Source: Alteromonadaceae bacterium M269
GTDB lineage: Bacteria; Pseudomonadota; Gammaproteobacteria; Enterobacterales; Alteromonadaceae
Assembly: GCA_004353515.1 (NCBI GenBank)
Contig: SMNZ01000005.1
Coordinates: forward strand, 434,001-498,000
Length of the DNA stretch: 64,000 nucleotides
Reading direction: 5' to 3'
In this document: positions 17,150 to 26,056 of the stretch, one piece after another
Numbering within the stretch: the first letter of the stretch is position 1
Layout: every line of letters begins with the position of its first letter
Notes under the pieces: generated by a model
What the model saw: only the letters and a program-made list of their open reading frames with translations
Database searches by the model: none
Told to the model about the DNA's origin: nothing
Program-made: the position numbers and the translations under genes

Positions 17150-17851
17150 ATGACAAGCAGCTTCCAGTCTAGAATAGTGACTATTGATATAGTACGCACT
17201 TTTGCCATTGTACTAATGGTCATCTTTCACTTTCTGTATGACTTAAAGTATTTCGGTTGGGTAGACTGGGATACACCTGACGGTCCCGGTTGGAAGCAGT
17301 TTCGATTTGTTATTGTATCCCTGTTTTTAGCGACCTTTGGTATTTCATTAGTGCTTGCTCATGGAAAGGGCATTAATTGGAGAACCTATCGACGCAGACT
17401 CATACAAATTGTTGCTGCTGCAGCGGCAATTACCGTTGTTTCTCTTATTACTGTGCCTGCAAATTGGATTTTCTTTGGGATCTTGCACTTCATTGCTGTC
17501 GCTAGCTTAATCGCTATCGGCCTCGTTAATTATCCGAGGGTGTCACTTCTCCTTGGTGCAGGGATTATTACGTTATACAACCTAAACATCTTCAAAGCGT
17601 TTTGGCCATTCAGTTATGTTCGGGAATGGTTGCCGAGTTACACAAACGACTATGTAGGACTTTCCCCTTGGTTAGGTGTTGTCTTTATTGGGATCTTTCT
17701 CGGGCCTCAAGCGTGGTTGCATAAAGACCCATTGGCTTCATTGGGACAAAAGGCGTGGTTAGTTAAACCAGGACAACACAGTTTAATTATTTATCTTGTT
17801 CATCAACCTTTGTTTTTTGCTTGCTTTGAGTTGCTTAACTTCATCAAATAA
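17150..17851 (+). CDS. membrane protein of the heparan-alpha-glucosaminide N-acetyltransferase-like family
   Basis: A 233-residue integral membrane protein with about six or seven hydrophobic helices. The opening [24 protein letters not shown] matches the conserved first helix of bacterial HGSNAT_cat (DUF1624) proteins, which share a fold with acyltransferases; the conserved histidine is in IFHFLYDL. The C-terminal helix ([14 protein letters not shown]) is also typical. The acceptor is unknown. It ends shortly before the terminator of the convergent TonB receptor. Confidence 0.8.
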   Translation: MTSSFQSRIVTIDIVRTFAIVLMVIFHFLYDLKYFGWVDWDTPDGPGWKQFRFVIVSLFLATFGISLVLAHGKGINWRTYRRRLIQIVAAAAAITVVSLITVPANWIFFGILHFIAVASLIAIGLVNYPRVSLLLGAGIITLYNLNIFKAFWPFSYVREWLPSYTNDYVGLSPWLGVVFIGIFLGPQAWLHKDPLASLGQKAWLVKPGQHSLIIYLVHQPLFFACFELLNFIK

Positions 17852-17864
17852 GTCGCTTTAGGTT

Positions 17865-17890
17865 AAAAAAATGGCGCACTCATTGAGTGC
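17865..17890 (-). terminator. intrinsic terminator of the TonB-dependent receptor gene
   Basis: On the minus strand GCACTC (17890-17885) pairs with GAGTGC (17881-17876) across a 3-base loop, and after GCC a run of seven T (17871-17865) follows. It begins 14 bases after the receptor stop. Confidence 0.85.
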
Positions 17891-17903
17891 ACCAACAGCT
17901 GCT

Positions 17904-20219
17904 TTAGTAGAAATCATATCTGAATTGAAGTTTTATCGTGCGTTGCTCATTAAGTGACTCTGCTGTAATACCCTGATCGCCAGTAGGCGCACCGAATAGA
18001 GCGCCAATGGGAGCTGCAGGTGGGCCACTGAAGTCTGCCGAACGTTCGTTAAATAGGTTGGTGACTATAAGTTCTAAACCCCAAACATCGGTGCTGTTAC
18101 GTACACCTATATTGAAATTAACGGTTGTTAGGCTGTCTGAAGGAAAGGTTTCGTTAATCTGGCTGACCATGTCATCGCGATAGCGTACGAATCCTCTGCT
18201 GCTTAGTGTCATGCCTGAGCTTCCCAGATCATAATCGTGTATAAAGCCCAGTACACCCGTGACCTTAGGTGCTTGTGCCAGCTGACTACCATCATCTGCA
18301 TTAATACTGTCAGCGTAGGTAATGCCGCCATTCAACTGTAATGAAGAAGTGGCTTGCCACTTTCCATCAATTTCAAACCCATCTGACTCTACATCAACAT
18401 TTCTTGTTAAGAAGGCCGCGCTATTGCCTGTTACTTGGAATGAGGTTTCCTGAAAATCTGAAATATCAGTCCTGAATACGGCTAAGTTTAGGTTCATACT
18501 GCCATCAAGCAATGTGAGTTTAGAGCCGAGTTCAAAGGTTCTTGCTTCCTCTGATTCGACCGCTGAGCCGCCTTCGCTGACATTGAGAGACGGATCTGCA
18601 CTGCTCACTTCTGCAGACTCTGCGAACCCTCCTGTTTTTGTGCCTACACCATAAGATGCATAAAAGTGTGTGTCGCGATTCAGGTCATACTGGATGTTGA
18701 AATTCCCATTTAAGAACTGGTCGTCGAAGGTTAAATCAGACTCAAAAGGTGGGTTGATGACCGTATTGAATAAAGTAATAGGCTCAGCCTGTACTCGATC
18801 GAAAATCACATCTTTATCTTCTGAGGTATATCGTAACCCTAGTGTGGCTCTTAATTTGTCAGAAAAGTGATAGGTTGACTGACCATAAAGCGAGATGGTT
18901 GTTGTTTCCTGAATGAAATTGTTGGTAAAAGTTCCATTGAATATCTGGCCTGGATCGGGAGGCGGGAAGTTCGGCGTCCTAAAGTTCTGTTCTTCTGAAC
19001 TATCCCAATCGCTGTCAAAGAAAAATAAACCCGCTATGTAATCCAGTTTGGTGTCTGTTGTTGATGTGATCCGGAATTCCTGAGATTGCTGGTCATAGTC
19101 TTCAACTCTGCGGAAAAATGTGCTGAAGAACTCCGCTTCACCTGTTGTTAAAAATGTGAGTTCGTCTATAGGTAAGCCGAAGTCGAAATCGTCGAAGAAG
19201 TCTATTTCATAAGTTGCATAAGACGTAATGGAAGTCAGCAAGAAATTATCGAAGTCTTTTTCAATAGTCAGCGTGAAAGAGTCGACTTCAGTATCGTGAA
19301 AGCTTTCATCATTAGGGCATTCTTCACAAAGTGCTGTTTTAGTATCATCGAAATCGACTTCGCCGATAAGTGCGATCACTTCATCTGGAATGAAGTTGCC
19401 ATTATCGACAAATTGAAAACTATTCCCGATACGCTCACTGTCGGAGTGTTGATAAGCTGCTGTGAATGTCAGATCATTCGTTGGTGTGTAAACCGCAGTT
19501 GCTCTGAAGCCAAAGTTGGTGTCGTCAGGAACATCTCGTTGTGTCGCCAGGTTAAGCACTGAGCCTTCCTGTTCGGAAATTCGGGTCGCAAATCGGAAAG
19601 CAAAATCTTCATTAACAGGAATATCGATAGCGCCGTCAACGCTATAACCGCCCAACTCGAATTCTCTCGCTGCCTGGAAATAGCCGCCCAACGTATCGCC
19701 CGGCTTTTTAGTTGCTAAGCTAATGGCGCCTAGGCTGGTATTCTTTCCTAGAAGTGTACTTTGTGTACCTTTGATCACTTCCACACGTTCGACATCGAAA
19801 AAAGAAGCTGAGTACATGCGGCCTTTGCCAACAAACATGCCATCGAGGAAAAGCGCGACTGACTGATCGAACGACTGTGTTCTTGCAGGTGTTCCCAATC
19901 CTCGCAACGTTAAAGCTAATCCATCATCAGGCGCTCTGGAAAAGACCAATCCAGGAGTTAAGTCTGCGATTTCGAATAGGTTATCGACCCCAAATTTATC
20001 TAAGGTTTCTCCGTTTAACGCATTCACAGTTATTGGTACTTCCTGTAACGATTGTGTTCGCTTTTGAGTAGTTACCTGTATGACTTCGAGTTTAGCGTTA
20101 TCGCCCTCAATGTTCTCTGGCTCTTCTTGGTTTGCTTGCGCGTAAGTGTTCAGAGATATCCCTGACAGAGCCAAGGTAATTAACGTACTGAGGTGTGCTT
20201 TTTTATATGACATTTTCAT
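17904..20219 (-). CDS. TonB-dependent outer-membrane receptor
   Basis: A 771-residue receptor for energised uptake across the outer membrane. A signal peptide (1-28, ending NTYA) is followed by a TonB-box-like stretch (LEVIQVTTQKR, 44-54), the plug domain (about 55-170: VPITVNALNGETL, VERVEVIKGTQSTLLGKNTSLGAISLATK) and a 22-strand-type barrel ending in an aromatic residue (FRYDFY). It resembles the receptors of marine proteobacteria for organic substrates more than siderophore receptors, but the ligand is unknown. Divergence from the catabolic operon at 20500, with shared operator-like palindromes, suggests it imports that pathway's substrate. Confidence 0.92.
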   Translation of the reverse strand: MKMSYKKAHLSTLITLALSGISLNTYAQANQEEPENIEGDNAKLEVIQVTTQKRTQSLQEVPITVNALNGETLDKFGVDNLFEIADLTPGLVFSRAPDDGLALTLRGLGTPARTQSFDQSVALFLDGMFVGKGRMYSASFFDVERVEVIKGTQSTLLGKNTSLGAISLATKKPGDTLGGYFQAAREFELGGYSVDGAIDIPVNEDFAFRFATRISEQEGSVLNLATQRDVPDDTNFGFRATAVYTPTNDLTFTAAYQHSDSERIGNSFQFVDNGNFIPDEVIALIGEVDFDDTKTALCEECPNDESFHDTEVDSFTLTIEKDFDNFLLTSITSYATYEIDFFDDFDFGLPIDELTFLTTGEAEFFSTFFRRVEDYDQQSQEFRITSTTDTKLDYIAGLFFFDSDWDSSEEQNFRTPNFPPPDPGQIFNGTFTNNFIQETTTISLYGQSTYHFSDKLRATLGLRYTSEDKDVIFDRVQAEPITLFNTVINPPFESDLTFDDQFLNGNFNIQYDLNRDTHFYASYGVGTKTGGFAESAEVSSADPSLNVSEGGSAVESEEARTFELGSKLTLLDGSMNLNLAVFRTDISDFQETSFQVTGNSAAFLTRNVDVESDGFEIDGKWQATSSLQLNGGITYADSINADDGSQLAQAPKVTGVLGFIHDYDLGSSGMTLSSRGFVRYRDDMVSQINETFPSDSLTTVNFNIGVRNSTDVWGLELIVTNLFNERSADFSGPPAAPIGALFGAPTGDQGITAESLNEQRTIKLQFRYDFY

Positions 20220-20248
20220 GTTCCCAGATCCTCTAAAATTAAATCTAG

Positions 20249-20258
20249 TACAGCTGTA
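20249..20258. promoter_or_regulatory. TACAGCTGTA palindrome before the TonB receptor gene
   Basis: A perfect 10-bp palindrome whose inner edge lies 30 bases from the receptor start codon. An identical copy lies 30 bases before the divergent hydrolase start. It falls just downstream of a possible -35/-10 pair, the usual place for a repressor. The IclR regulator at the end of the cluster is the likely binder; this is inference. Confidence 0.6.
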
Positions 20259-20266
20259 TCATTTTT

Positions 20267-20295
20267 AACGTACGCACAGATCTTTTTTGTGTCAA
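20267..20295 (-). promoter_or_regulatory. candidate sigma-70 promoter for the TonB receptor
   Basis: Reading the minus strand, TTGACA (20295-20290) is followed after 17 bases by TACGTT (20272-20267). The -35 is a perfect consensus; the -10 is weak. Confidence 0.4.
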
Positions 20296-20418
20296 CAAAA
20301 ATTTAACATTATTTTTATTGACTGTATTCATTGCTTTTGTTGGCTTTTTTAAGTTCTTGTTATCAGCTTCTGTTGAGTGATGTAAATAAAATGTTTGTGG
20401 TTTTGCGTGCTTTTTATC

Positions 20419-20447
20419 TTGACAAAGCATTATTTTAGATCGTATTT
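20419..20447 (+). promoter_or_regulatory. candidate sigma-70 promoter for the catabolic operon
   Basis: TTGACA at 20419-20424 is a perfect -35 hexamer; 17 bases later lies GTATTT (20442-20447), a poor -10. The TACAGCTGTA palindrome follows 13 bases downstream. Confidence 0.4.
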
Positions 20448-20460
20448 TTTAAATTAATGG

Positions 20461-20470
20461 TACAGCTGTA
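20461..20470. promoter_or_regulatory. TACAGCTGTA palindrome before the catabolic operon
   Basis: Second exact copy of the palindrome, ending 30 bases before the hydrolase ATG at 20500. Both copies share the 12-base string TACAGCTGTATC on the plus strand. Confidence 0.6.
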
Positions 20471-20499
20471 TCGTTCTTTAAATTGAAGGCGGTTCTAAA

Positions 20500-21381
20500 A
20501 TGAAGAAGATTGAAGACATTAAGCGCGTGGAGCGCATACCTAAATCAGAGATGGATGAAATCATCAGCACTGAGAATATGAACAACAGTACAGGGCTTGA
20601 GTTTTATGATCTCAGTCACCCATGGGGACTTGGCCAGCCGTGCTGGCCTTATTTTGAAGACGTAAAAATAGAACGGCTGCATAACCATGCTCGGTCGGGT
20701 GTGTTGACTCAAAGGATCACGACAGTGATGCATTCGGGTACTCATATTGATGCGCCTAATCATGTGGTCGAGGGCACTCCTTTTATGGATCAAATGCCTC
20801 TCCCTCGTTTTTTCGGTAAAGCTGTGGTCGTGAGTATTCCAAAGAAAAAGTGGGAAGTTATCACCGCTGAAGATTTAGAAAATGCCACGCCTTCCATTGA
20901 AGAAGGTGACATTGTGCTTATCAACACGGGGTGGCATCACACCTATGCTGATTCTTCAGAATATTATCACTATGGCCCTGGCCTCTATCAGTGTGCGGGA
21001 GAATGGTTGGCCGCTAAAAAAGTCAAAATGGTTGGAATTGATGTTCAAGCTCTCGATCATCCATTGGGCACAGCAATTGGCCCACACGGCCCTGGACCAT
21101 TAATCCCTCATCTTGAAGAGGAATATAAAGAATTCAGCGGTGGCCGCAGTATCAAAGATGACTTTCCTCTATGGGAGCCGTGTCACAGAGCACTCCTTAG
21201 CAATGGTATTTGCGGTATCGAAAATGTCGGCGGTGAACTCGACAAGGTCACAGGTAAGCGTTGCACAATTGCTGCATTCCCGTGGCGCTGGGTTGGCGGT
21301 GATGGCTGTATCGTTCGCCTAGTCGCTATATTGGACCCCAGTGGCGACTACCGAATCCAGCAGGGTTCAGCGAAGCCTTAA
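20500..21381 (+). CDS. cyclase-family (kynurenine formamidase-like) metal-dependent hydrolase
   Basis: A 293-residue member of the cyclase family (PF04199), which includes kynurenine formamidase and isatin hydrolase. The metal-binding signature HSGTHIDAPNHV is present near residues 84-95, with the later GIDVQALDHP and GPHGPGPLIPH segments. Family members hydrolyse amides or open ring amides and lactones. It is the first gene of a seven-gene catabolic run, so opening the imported substrate is a plausible first step. The exact substrate is not deducible; a tryptophan pathway is unlikely because no other kynurenine gene is present. Confidence 0.85.
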   Translation: MKKIEDIKRVERIPKSEMDEIISTENMNNSTGLEFYDLSHPWGLGQPCWPYFEDVKIERLHNHARSGVLTQRITTVMHSGTHIDAPNHVVEGTPFMDQMPLPRFFGKAVVVSIPKKKWEVITAEDLENATPSIEEGDIVLINTGWHHTYADSSEYYHYGPGLYQCAGEWLAAKKVKMVGIDVQALDHPLGTAIGPHGPGPLIPHLEEEYKEFSGGRSIKDDFPLWEPCHRALLSNGICGIENVGGELDKVTGKRCTIAAFPWRWVGGDGCIVRLVAILDPSGDYRIQQGSAKP

Positions 21382-21426
21382 GAGCAGTAATGCGCTGCAT
21401 TGAGTTGAACTTATGAGGAAGTGCTG

Positions 21427-22341
21427 ATGTTTGATAAAACTCAAGTCTCCATAATCGGGGGCGGCCTGATGGGCTGTGGTATTGCTCAGGTTTTCGCTTC
21501 AAGTGGCATAGATGTATGCATTTATGAGCCGATAGAAGCCGCGCGTGCTCAAATCAAAAGTAGAGTATGCGACAACTTGGTTAGCATAGGCCGATCAGCT
21601 TCAATTGCTGAGCGTATATCGATTAAAGACGATTTGTTTCAGGCGGTGAAAGAGGCTGATTTTGTGTTTGAAGCTGCGCCCGAAAAAATTGAGATAAAAC
21701 GCAGTATTTTCTCATCCTTAATTAAGTTGGTTCGCAAAGACTGCATATTGGCCAGTAATACGTCGGTGATCCCGATTAGCGATATCGCCGATGGTTTCAA
21801 CTTTACTGGGCGAATAGTCGGAACACACTGGTGGAATCCGCCTTACCTCGTTCCTCTTGTTGAAGTCGTGCGGAGCAACCAAACCTCACTCGAAACCATT
21901 AATCAGATGATGGCGCTATTAGAGCATGTTGGGAAAAAGCCTGCTTACATCGAAAAAGACGTTGCTGGCTTTGTTGGAAACCGACTGCAGCATGCACTTT
22001 GGCGAGAAGCTATCGCTTTGGTGAACGACGGTGTATGCAGCGCCGAAACTTTGGATGACGTGGTTAAAAACAGCTTTGGCTTGCGTTTACCTGTACTCGG
22101 CCCTATCGAAAATGCCGATCTCGTTGGGCTCGACCTCACCTTAGATATTCACAATGTCATTTTGCGTAACTTGAATCGAGATGTCATGCCGTCTGCCATT
22201 CTGCAGGAAAAGGTGGATCGCGGTGAGCTAGGTATGAAAACGCAAAGAGGACTTCTGACCTGGACTGATGAAAGTGCCGCTGGTGTTAGACGAAGGCTGG
22301 CCCGCCATCTGGTATCTGTGACCGCAAATTTGAGAGATTAG
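21427..22341 (+). CDS. 3-hydroxyacyl-CoA dehydrogenase-family oxidoreductase (carnitine dehydrogenase-like)
   Basis: A 304-residue NAD(P)-dependent dehydrogenase. The Rossmann motif GGGLMGCGIAQVFA is at the N-terminus, followed by the family catalytic stretch SNTSVIPI and the GTHWWNPPYLVPLVEVV segment with its histidine, and a helical C-terminal domain. Stand-alone proteins of this size act on beta-hydroxy acids or their CoA esters, for instance L-carnitine or L-gulonate. Next to a BKACE gene, a role in producing a beta-keto acid is likely. The frame opens with GTG at 21421, but GAGGAA at 21415-21420 fits the ATG at 21427. Confidence 0.88.
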   Translation: MFDKTQVSIIGGGLMGCGIAQVFASSGIDVCIYEPIEAARAQIKSRVCDNLVSIGRSASIAERISIKDDLFQAVKEADFVFEAAPEKIEIKRSIFSSLIKLVRKDCILASNTSVIPISDIADGFNFTGRIVGTHWWNPPYLVPLVEVVRSNQTSLETINQMMALLEHVGKKPAYIEKDVAGFVGNRLQHALWREAIALVNDGVCSAETLDDVVKNSFGLRLPVLGPIENADLVGLDLTLDIHNVILRNLNRDVMPSAILQEKVDRGELGMKTQRGLLTWTDESAAGVRRRLARHLVSVTANLRD

Positions 22342-22344
22342 ATA

Positions 22345-23280
22345 ATGAAAAAAGAACGCAAAGTGATCATTACCTGCGCAATAACAGGGGCTATGCACAC
22401 GCCAACGATGTCTGACGCCTTACCTATCACGCCTGAGCAAATAGCGCAGCAGGCAATAGACGCAGCTGAAGCTGGCGCATCTATTATTCATTTGCATGCC
22501 CGGGATCCTGCTAATGGCAGACCGACAGGAGACCCGAAGATATTTAAACAATTCTTACCTGCGATTCACGAGAGTACCGATGCAGTTATCAATCTGACAA
22601 CAGGCGGGAGTCCGACCATGACAGTGGAAGAGCGTTTAGGTGCGGCGATGGAAACGGAGCCAGAGATGTGTTCGCTGAATATGGGCAGTTTGAACTTCGC
22701 GCTTCACCCGTTAGCGGATCGCTATTCGACGTGGAAGTACGACTGGGAAGAGCCCTATGTACGAGAGAGTGACGACTTTATTTTTCGTAACACCTTTCGT
22801 GATATTGAAAAAATCATGTCCATTATGGGAGCTCGCGGCACTAAATTTGAGCATGAATGTTATGACGTAGGACACTTATATAATCTCGCCTTTTTCGCTG
22901 ATAAAGGGTTGATCAAGCCACCTTTCTTCATACAAACCATTTTTGGCATTCTCGGTGGTATCGGCTCTGACGTAGATAACCTTCTCTTTATGCGTCGAAC
23001 AGCGGACCGTCTGTTCGGTGATGACTATCAATGGTCGATTCTGGCTGCGGGTAAAAATCAAATGCCGTTTTCTACACAAGGTGCGCTAGAAGGCGGGCAT
23101 GTCCGTGTCGGACTGGAAGATAGCTTATTCATTAATCGAGGCGAGTTGGCAACGAGTAATGCTCAGCAGGTTGAGAAAATTAAGCGCATTTTGTCAGAGT
23201 TTTCCTTGCCCATTGCGACCTCAAATGAAACCCGAGAATTACTGGGCCTGAAAGGACGAGACAACGTTCGGTTTGTATAA
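22345..23280 (+). CDS. beta-keto acid cleavage enzyme (BKACE family)
   Basis: A 311-residue TIM-barrel enzyme of the BKACE family (PF05853), related to 3-keto-5-aminohexanoate cleavage enzyme. These zinc enzymes combine a beta-keto acid with acetyl-CoA, giving acetoacetate and a new CoA ester. The expected metal ligands are present: H49 and H51 (IIHLHARDP) and E258 (GHVRVGLED). The start lies three bases after the stop of the dehydrogenase gene, which supports consecutive reactions. Substrate specificity in this family varies widely and is not fixed by these motifs. Confidence 0.93.
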   Translation: MKKERKVIITCAITGAMHTPTMSDALPITPEQIAQQAIDAAEAGASIIHLHARDPANGRPTGDPKIFKQFLPAIHESTDAVINLTTGGSPTMTVEERLGAAMETEPEMCSLNMGSLNFALHPLADRYSTWKYDWEEPYVRESDDFIFRNTFRDIEKIMSIMGARGTKFEHECYDVGHLYNLAFFADKGLIKPPFFIQTIFGILGGIGSDVDNLLFMRRTADRLFGDDYQWSILAAGKNQMPFSTQGALEGGHVRVGLEDSLFINRGELATSNAQQVEKIKRILSEFSLPIATSNETRELLGLKGRDNVRFV

Positions 23281-23299
23281 AAGTGATGGAGTGAATGTG

Positions 23300-23647
23300 A
23301 TGCAAATAACGCGATTTAAAGATGCAAAACCTTATTCTGCGAACCTCCACTACGGCATGGTTGGGTTGCGTTTACAAGGAGCCGAAGCAACTCAGACCGA
23401 CAACTTCTGGGTAGGTTTGTCGCAATTTCTTCCTGGTGGTGGCGCCGCAGAAGATAGCTCATCGGTTGAAAAAATATATACGGTTCTCAATGGAGAAATC
23501 ACCGTTGTACAAGAAGGTCATGAATTTGTGTTAGGCCCCTTGGACAGTTGCCATATCGCAGAGGGTGAGTTGAGAAGTATTGAGAACCGCACCAATCATA
23601 CGGTGAGTATGCTGGTGATGATGCCTTATCCTAAGGAACAAAAATGA
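23300..23647 (+). CDS. cupin-domain protein
   Basis: A 115-residue single-domain cupin with the two conserved barrel motifs in reduced form (around SSSVEKIYTVLNGEITVVQEGHEFVLGP and DSCHIAEGELRSIENRTNHTVSMLVMMP). The first motif lacks the usual paired histidines, so metal binding is uncertain. The frame reaches back to 23273, but GGAG at 23288-23291 fits the ATG at 23300. Its last bases overlap the SDR start (ATGA). Possible roles include isomerase, decarboxylase or ligand sensor for the pathway. Confidence 0.8.
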   Translation: MQITRFKDAKPYSANLHYGMVGLRLQGAEATQTDNFWVGLSQFLPGGGAAEDSSSVEKIYTVLNGEITVVQEGHEFVLGPLDSCHIAEGELRSIENRTNHTVSMLVMMPYPKEQK

Positions 23648-24444
23648 CAGATTTAATGAATGATCCCGCCCAACTCTTCAATGTTGAAGGCAAAAGGGCG
23701 TTGATAACCGGTGCTACAGGTGCTTTTGGTCGAGTTGCTGCGACCATACTGGCTAATGCAGGGTGCAAGGTGGCTATTGCCGGTGGAAACAAAAACGCGC
23801 TTGAAAACTTAAGCCGACAACTGACTTGCCGAGAATCAGATGTTGTTATGATTAATCAACGCCCTAGCACTCTTAAAGACTGTCAGCGTATTGTTGATTT
23901 GACGGTGGAGGCGTTTGGAGGTTTGGATATCCTTGTTGTTGCTTCGGGCATGAACGACGTTGATCCGATTGAAAATATGAGTGAAGAGCGTTGGCAAACG
24001 GTCATGGATGCCAATGTCAAAGGCTCCTGGTTAATGTGTAAAGCGGCCGGTGCTCAAATGATAGAGCAAGGTCAGGGCGGTAAAGTCGTTTTGGTTTCTT
24101 CAGCTCGTGGCAAGCTAGGACATGCAGGAGGGTACTCAGCTTATTGTCCATCAAAGTCTGCTGTTGATGGTATTACTCGGGCCCTAGGGTGCGAGTGGGG
24201 ACCACACAATATTTCGGTTAATGCGATTGCTCCCACTGTGTTCCGTTCGAATCTAACAGCTTGGATGTTTTCTGACGACGAGCCTGGTAAGTCAGTGAGA
24301 GAGGGAATGCTATCGCGTATACCTATGGGAAGGTTAGGTGAACCTGAAGATCTTGCCGGGCCTTTGTTGTTTCTTGCGTCGGCCGCGTCGAACTTCCATA
24401 CTGGGCATGTTATCTATGCCGACGGTGGCTATACGGCAGGATAA
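23644..24444 (+). CDS. short-chain dehydrogenase/reductase
   Basis: A 266-residue classical SDR: nucleotide motif TGATGAFGR near residue 19, NVKG, the catalytic Ser in VLVSSARGK and YxxxK as YCPSK, with the usual C-terminal FLASAASNFHTGHVIYADGGY. It resembles gluconate 5-dehydrogenase-type members. Translation is coupled to the cupin gene by a 4-base overlap. It probably oxidises or reduces a hydroxyl of the pathway substrate. Cofactor preference is not assigned. Confidence 0.9.
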   Translation: MTDLMNDPAQLFNVEGKRALITGATGAFGRVAATILANAGCKVAIAGGNKNALENLSRQLTCRESDVVMINQRPSTLKDCQRIVDLTVEAFGGLDILVVASGMNDVDPIENMSEERWQTVMDANVKGSWLMCKAAGAQMIEQGQGGKVVLVSSARGKLGHAGGYSAYCPSKSAVDGITRALGCEWGPHNISVNAIAPTVFRSNLTAWMFSDDEPGKSVREGMLSRIPMGRLGEPEDLAGPLLFLASAASNFHTGHVIYADGGYTAG

Positions 24445-24486
24445 ATGAACATGCGCTCAAGCAACATGAAGTAGGTGGAACATCTA

Positions 24487-25935
24487 ATGAACATCAGTAT
24501 GTTGATTATTGTATTGCTCTACGAAGCCGTCACTATTTTGGGTGTTGGCTGGTGGCTATCTAAGAGAGAAAGTCACGCGGCTACAGAAGGTGATTTCGCA
24601 CTGGGTGGACGAAGTCTTCCTGTCGGTGTCGTAGCCGCGACTATGGCGCTCACTGTTTTGGGTACAGCACATATTCTAGGCGTATTTGAGATGGTTTGGG
24701 GTGTAGGGGCTGCTGCTGTTTGGTTTAGTATCGCACACGTCTTACTCTTAGTCGTTGTTTGTTATAGCACTGGTCTCTGGGTGCGCCGCATGGGTGTTAG
24801 CACAGTTCCTGAGTTACTTGAAAAGCTGTATGGAAAAGGCATCAGGACTTTGGTGTCTTGTGTGATGGCTGGAGTGATATTCGGCATATTAACCATCGAG
24901 ACTCAAGGGTTGGGTATTATCATTAATGCAATGACGGGTTGGGGAATTGCCAACGGTGCCATAGTTGGTGGCATTCTGGGGATTTTCTATGTGGTTATAG
25001 CCGGAATGAAAGAGGTTGGATGGATCAATCTTATCAATGCGATAGTGATGTACATTGGTTTAATTCTGGCGACACTATTCCTGGCGCTTCGTTTACCGGG
25101 TGGAAACTTTGATTCAGTCGCTGACCATTTCACCTCACAAGATATGTCGCATATGCTCAGTATCTTTGGTAATTCTCAAATACTGCTAACCTTTTCACTC
25201 GGTGTTGTTGTGGCGGTACTTTTTAGTCAGTCCGTTAATCAAATGCTATTGCAGGCGGCGATGTCTGCGCAAAACGAAAAGACCATCAAAAAAGCGTTAT
25301 GGATTGCCGCACCCGTTAATGGATTGTTTGGTGTGTTTGCTGTTGTTATCGGTCTTACTGCTATGACTATCCCTGAATTTGCGGAGCTTGGACCAAAGCA
25401 AGCCGCAACCCAGATGTTAGTGGAGTATCTACCGCCCTGGCTTGGAGCCTTATTGCTAGCGTCTTTTTTAGCAGCTATTTTATCGACGTTCGCAATGACG
25501 GCCTTAAGCCCTGCAACAATTTTTAGTATTGATATTTATAAAGCGCTCTACAACCCAGAAGCTAACGAAGAACAAGTGACTAAGGTTACACGAATCACTA
25601 TTGTTGTATTGGCGGTAACGGCTATCGCTGTGGCTTCTTTTTTACCACCTATTCTTGCTGCTATGACTTGGTTGTTCGCTTGGTTAATTCCGGTGTTTTT
25701 TATAATTATTTACGCGATGTTCTGGCAGCGTAGCCATCAAGCTGCGGTCACAACATTGTTGGTTGTTTGGTTACTCAATTTTGTGTGGTCTTTTACCGCT
25801 ATTTCCGAAAATCTTGGCCTGTTGGGCAACAATGCCATTATGGCATCTTTAGTTTCATTGCTGTTAGGCGGTGTTTGCAACTTTGTATTCAAAGGTAAAC
25901 CTGCCTACTTCAGTCTATCAGCAGTAGAGGCTTAG
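24487..25935 (+). CDS. sodium:solute symporter (SSS family)
   Basis: A 482-residue inner-membrane transporter with about 13 helices and SSS-family features, including the FALGGRSLPVGVVAATMALTVLG region in helix 1 and the long conserved core. It probably imports the substrate from the periplasm using the sodium gradient, after entry through the TonB receptor. The frame opens with GTG at 24475; AGGTGGA at 24473-24479 is correctly spaced for the ATG at 24487. Two tiny membrane-protein genes follow at once. Confidence 0.92.
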   Translation: MNISMLIIVLLYEAVTILGVGWWLSKRESHAATEGDFALGGRSLPVGVVAATMALTVLGTAHILGVFEMVWGVGAAAVWFSIAHVLLLVVVCYSTGLWVRRMGVSTVPELLEKLYGKGIRTLVSCVMAGVIFGILTIETQGLGIIINAMTGWGIANGAIVGGILGIFYVVIAGMKEVGWINLINAIVMYIGLILATLFLALRLPGGNFDSVADHFTSQDMSHMLSIFGNSQILLTFSLGVVVAVLFSQSVNQMLLQAAMSAQNEKTIKKALWIAAPVNGLFGVFAVVIGLTAMTIPEFAELGPKQAATQMLVEYLPPWLGALLLASFLAAILSTFAMTALSPATIFSIDIYKALYNPEANEEQVTKVTRITIVVLAVTAIAVASFLPPILAAMTWLFAWLIPVFFIIIYAMFWQRSHQAAVTTLLVVWLLNFVWSFTAISENLGLLGNNAIMASLVSLLLGGVCNFVFKGKPAYFSLSAVEA

Positions 25936-25945
25936 GGGAGACGCT

Positions 25946-26047
25946 ATGTTTTGGTCGATATTTCTAACTAGCGCGGCAATGATATTAGCCATTCTATTGG
26001 TTGGGTATGTGCTCGATCAGCTATTTGGTCAAAAGCAAAATAAGTGA
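25946..26047 (+). CDS. 33-aa single-helix membrane protein after the symporter
   Basis: ATG at 25946, TGA at 26045-26047. The translation begins MFWSIFLTSAAMILAILLVG and ends in a polar basic tail (LDQLFGQKQNK). It is a single predicted membrane helix. A strong GGGGAG site (25935-25940) overlapping the symporter stop lies five bases before the ATG, so translation is well supported despite the size. Small helix subunits are known beside secondary transporters (for example MetS beside MetP), and a similar accessory role for the SSS symporter is inferred. Confidence 0.65.
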   Translation: MFWSIFLTSAAMILAILLVGYVLDQLFGQKQNK

Positions 26048-26056
26048 GGTTGTTAT

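Noticed and set aside
20500-21381. Kynurenine formamidase of tryptophan degradation
   Set aside because: No tryptophan dioxygenase, kynureninase or kynurenine monooxygenase nearby; neighbours point to beta-keto acid chemistry.
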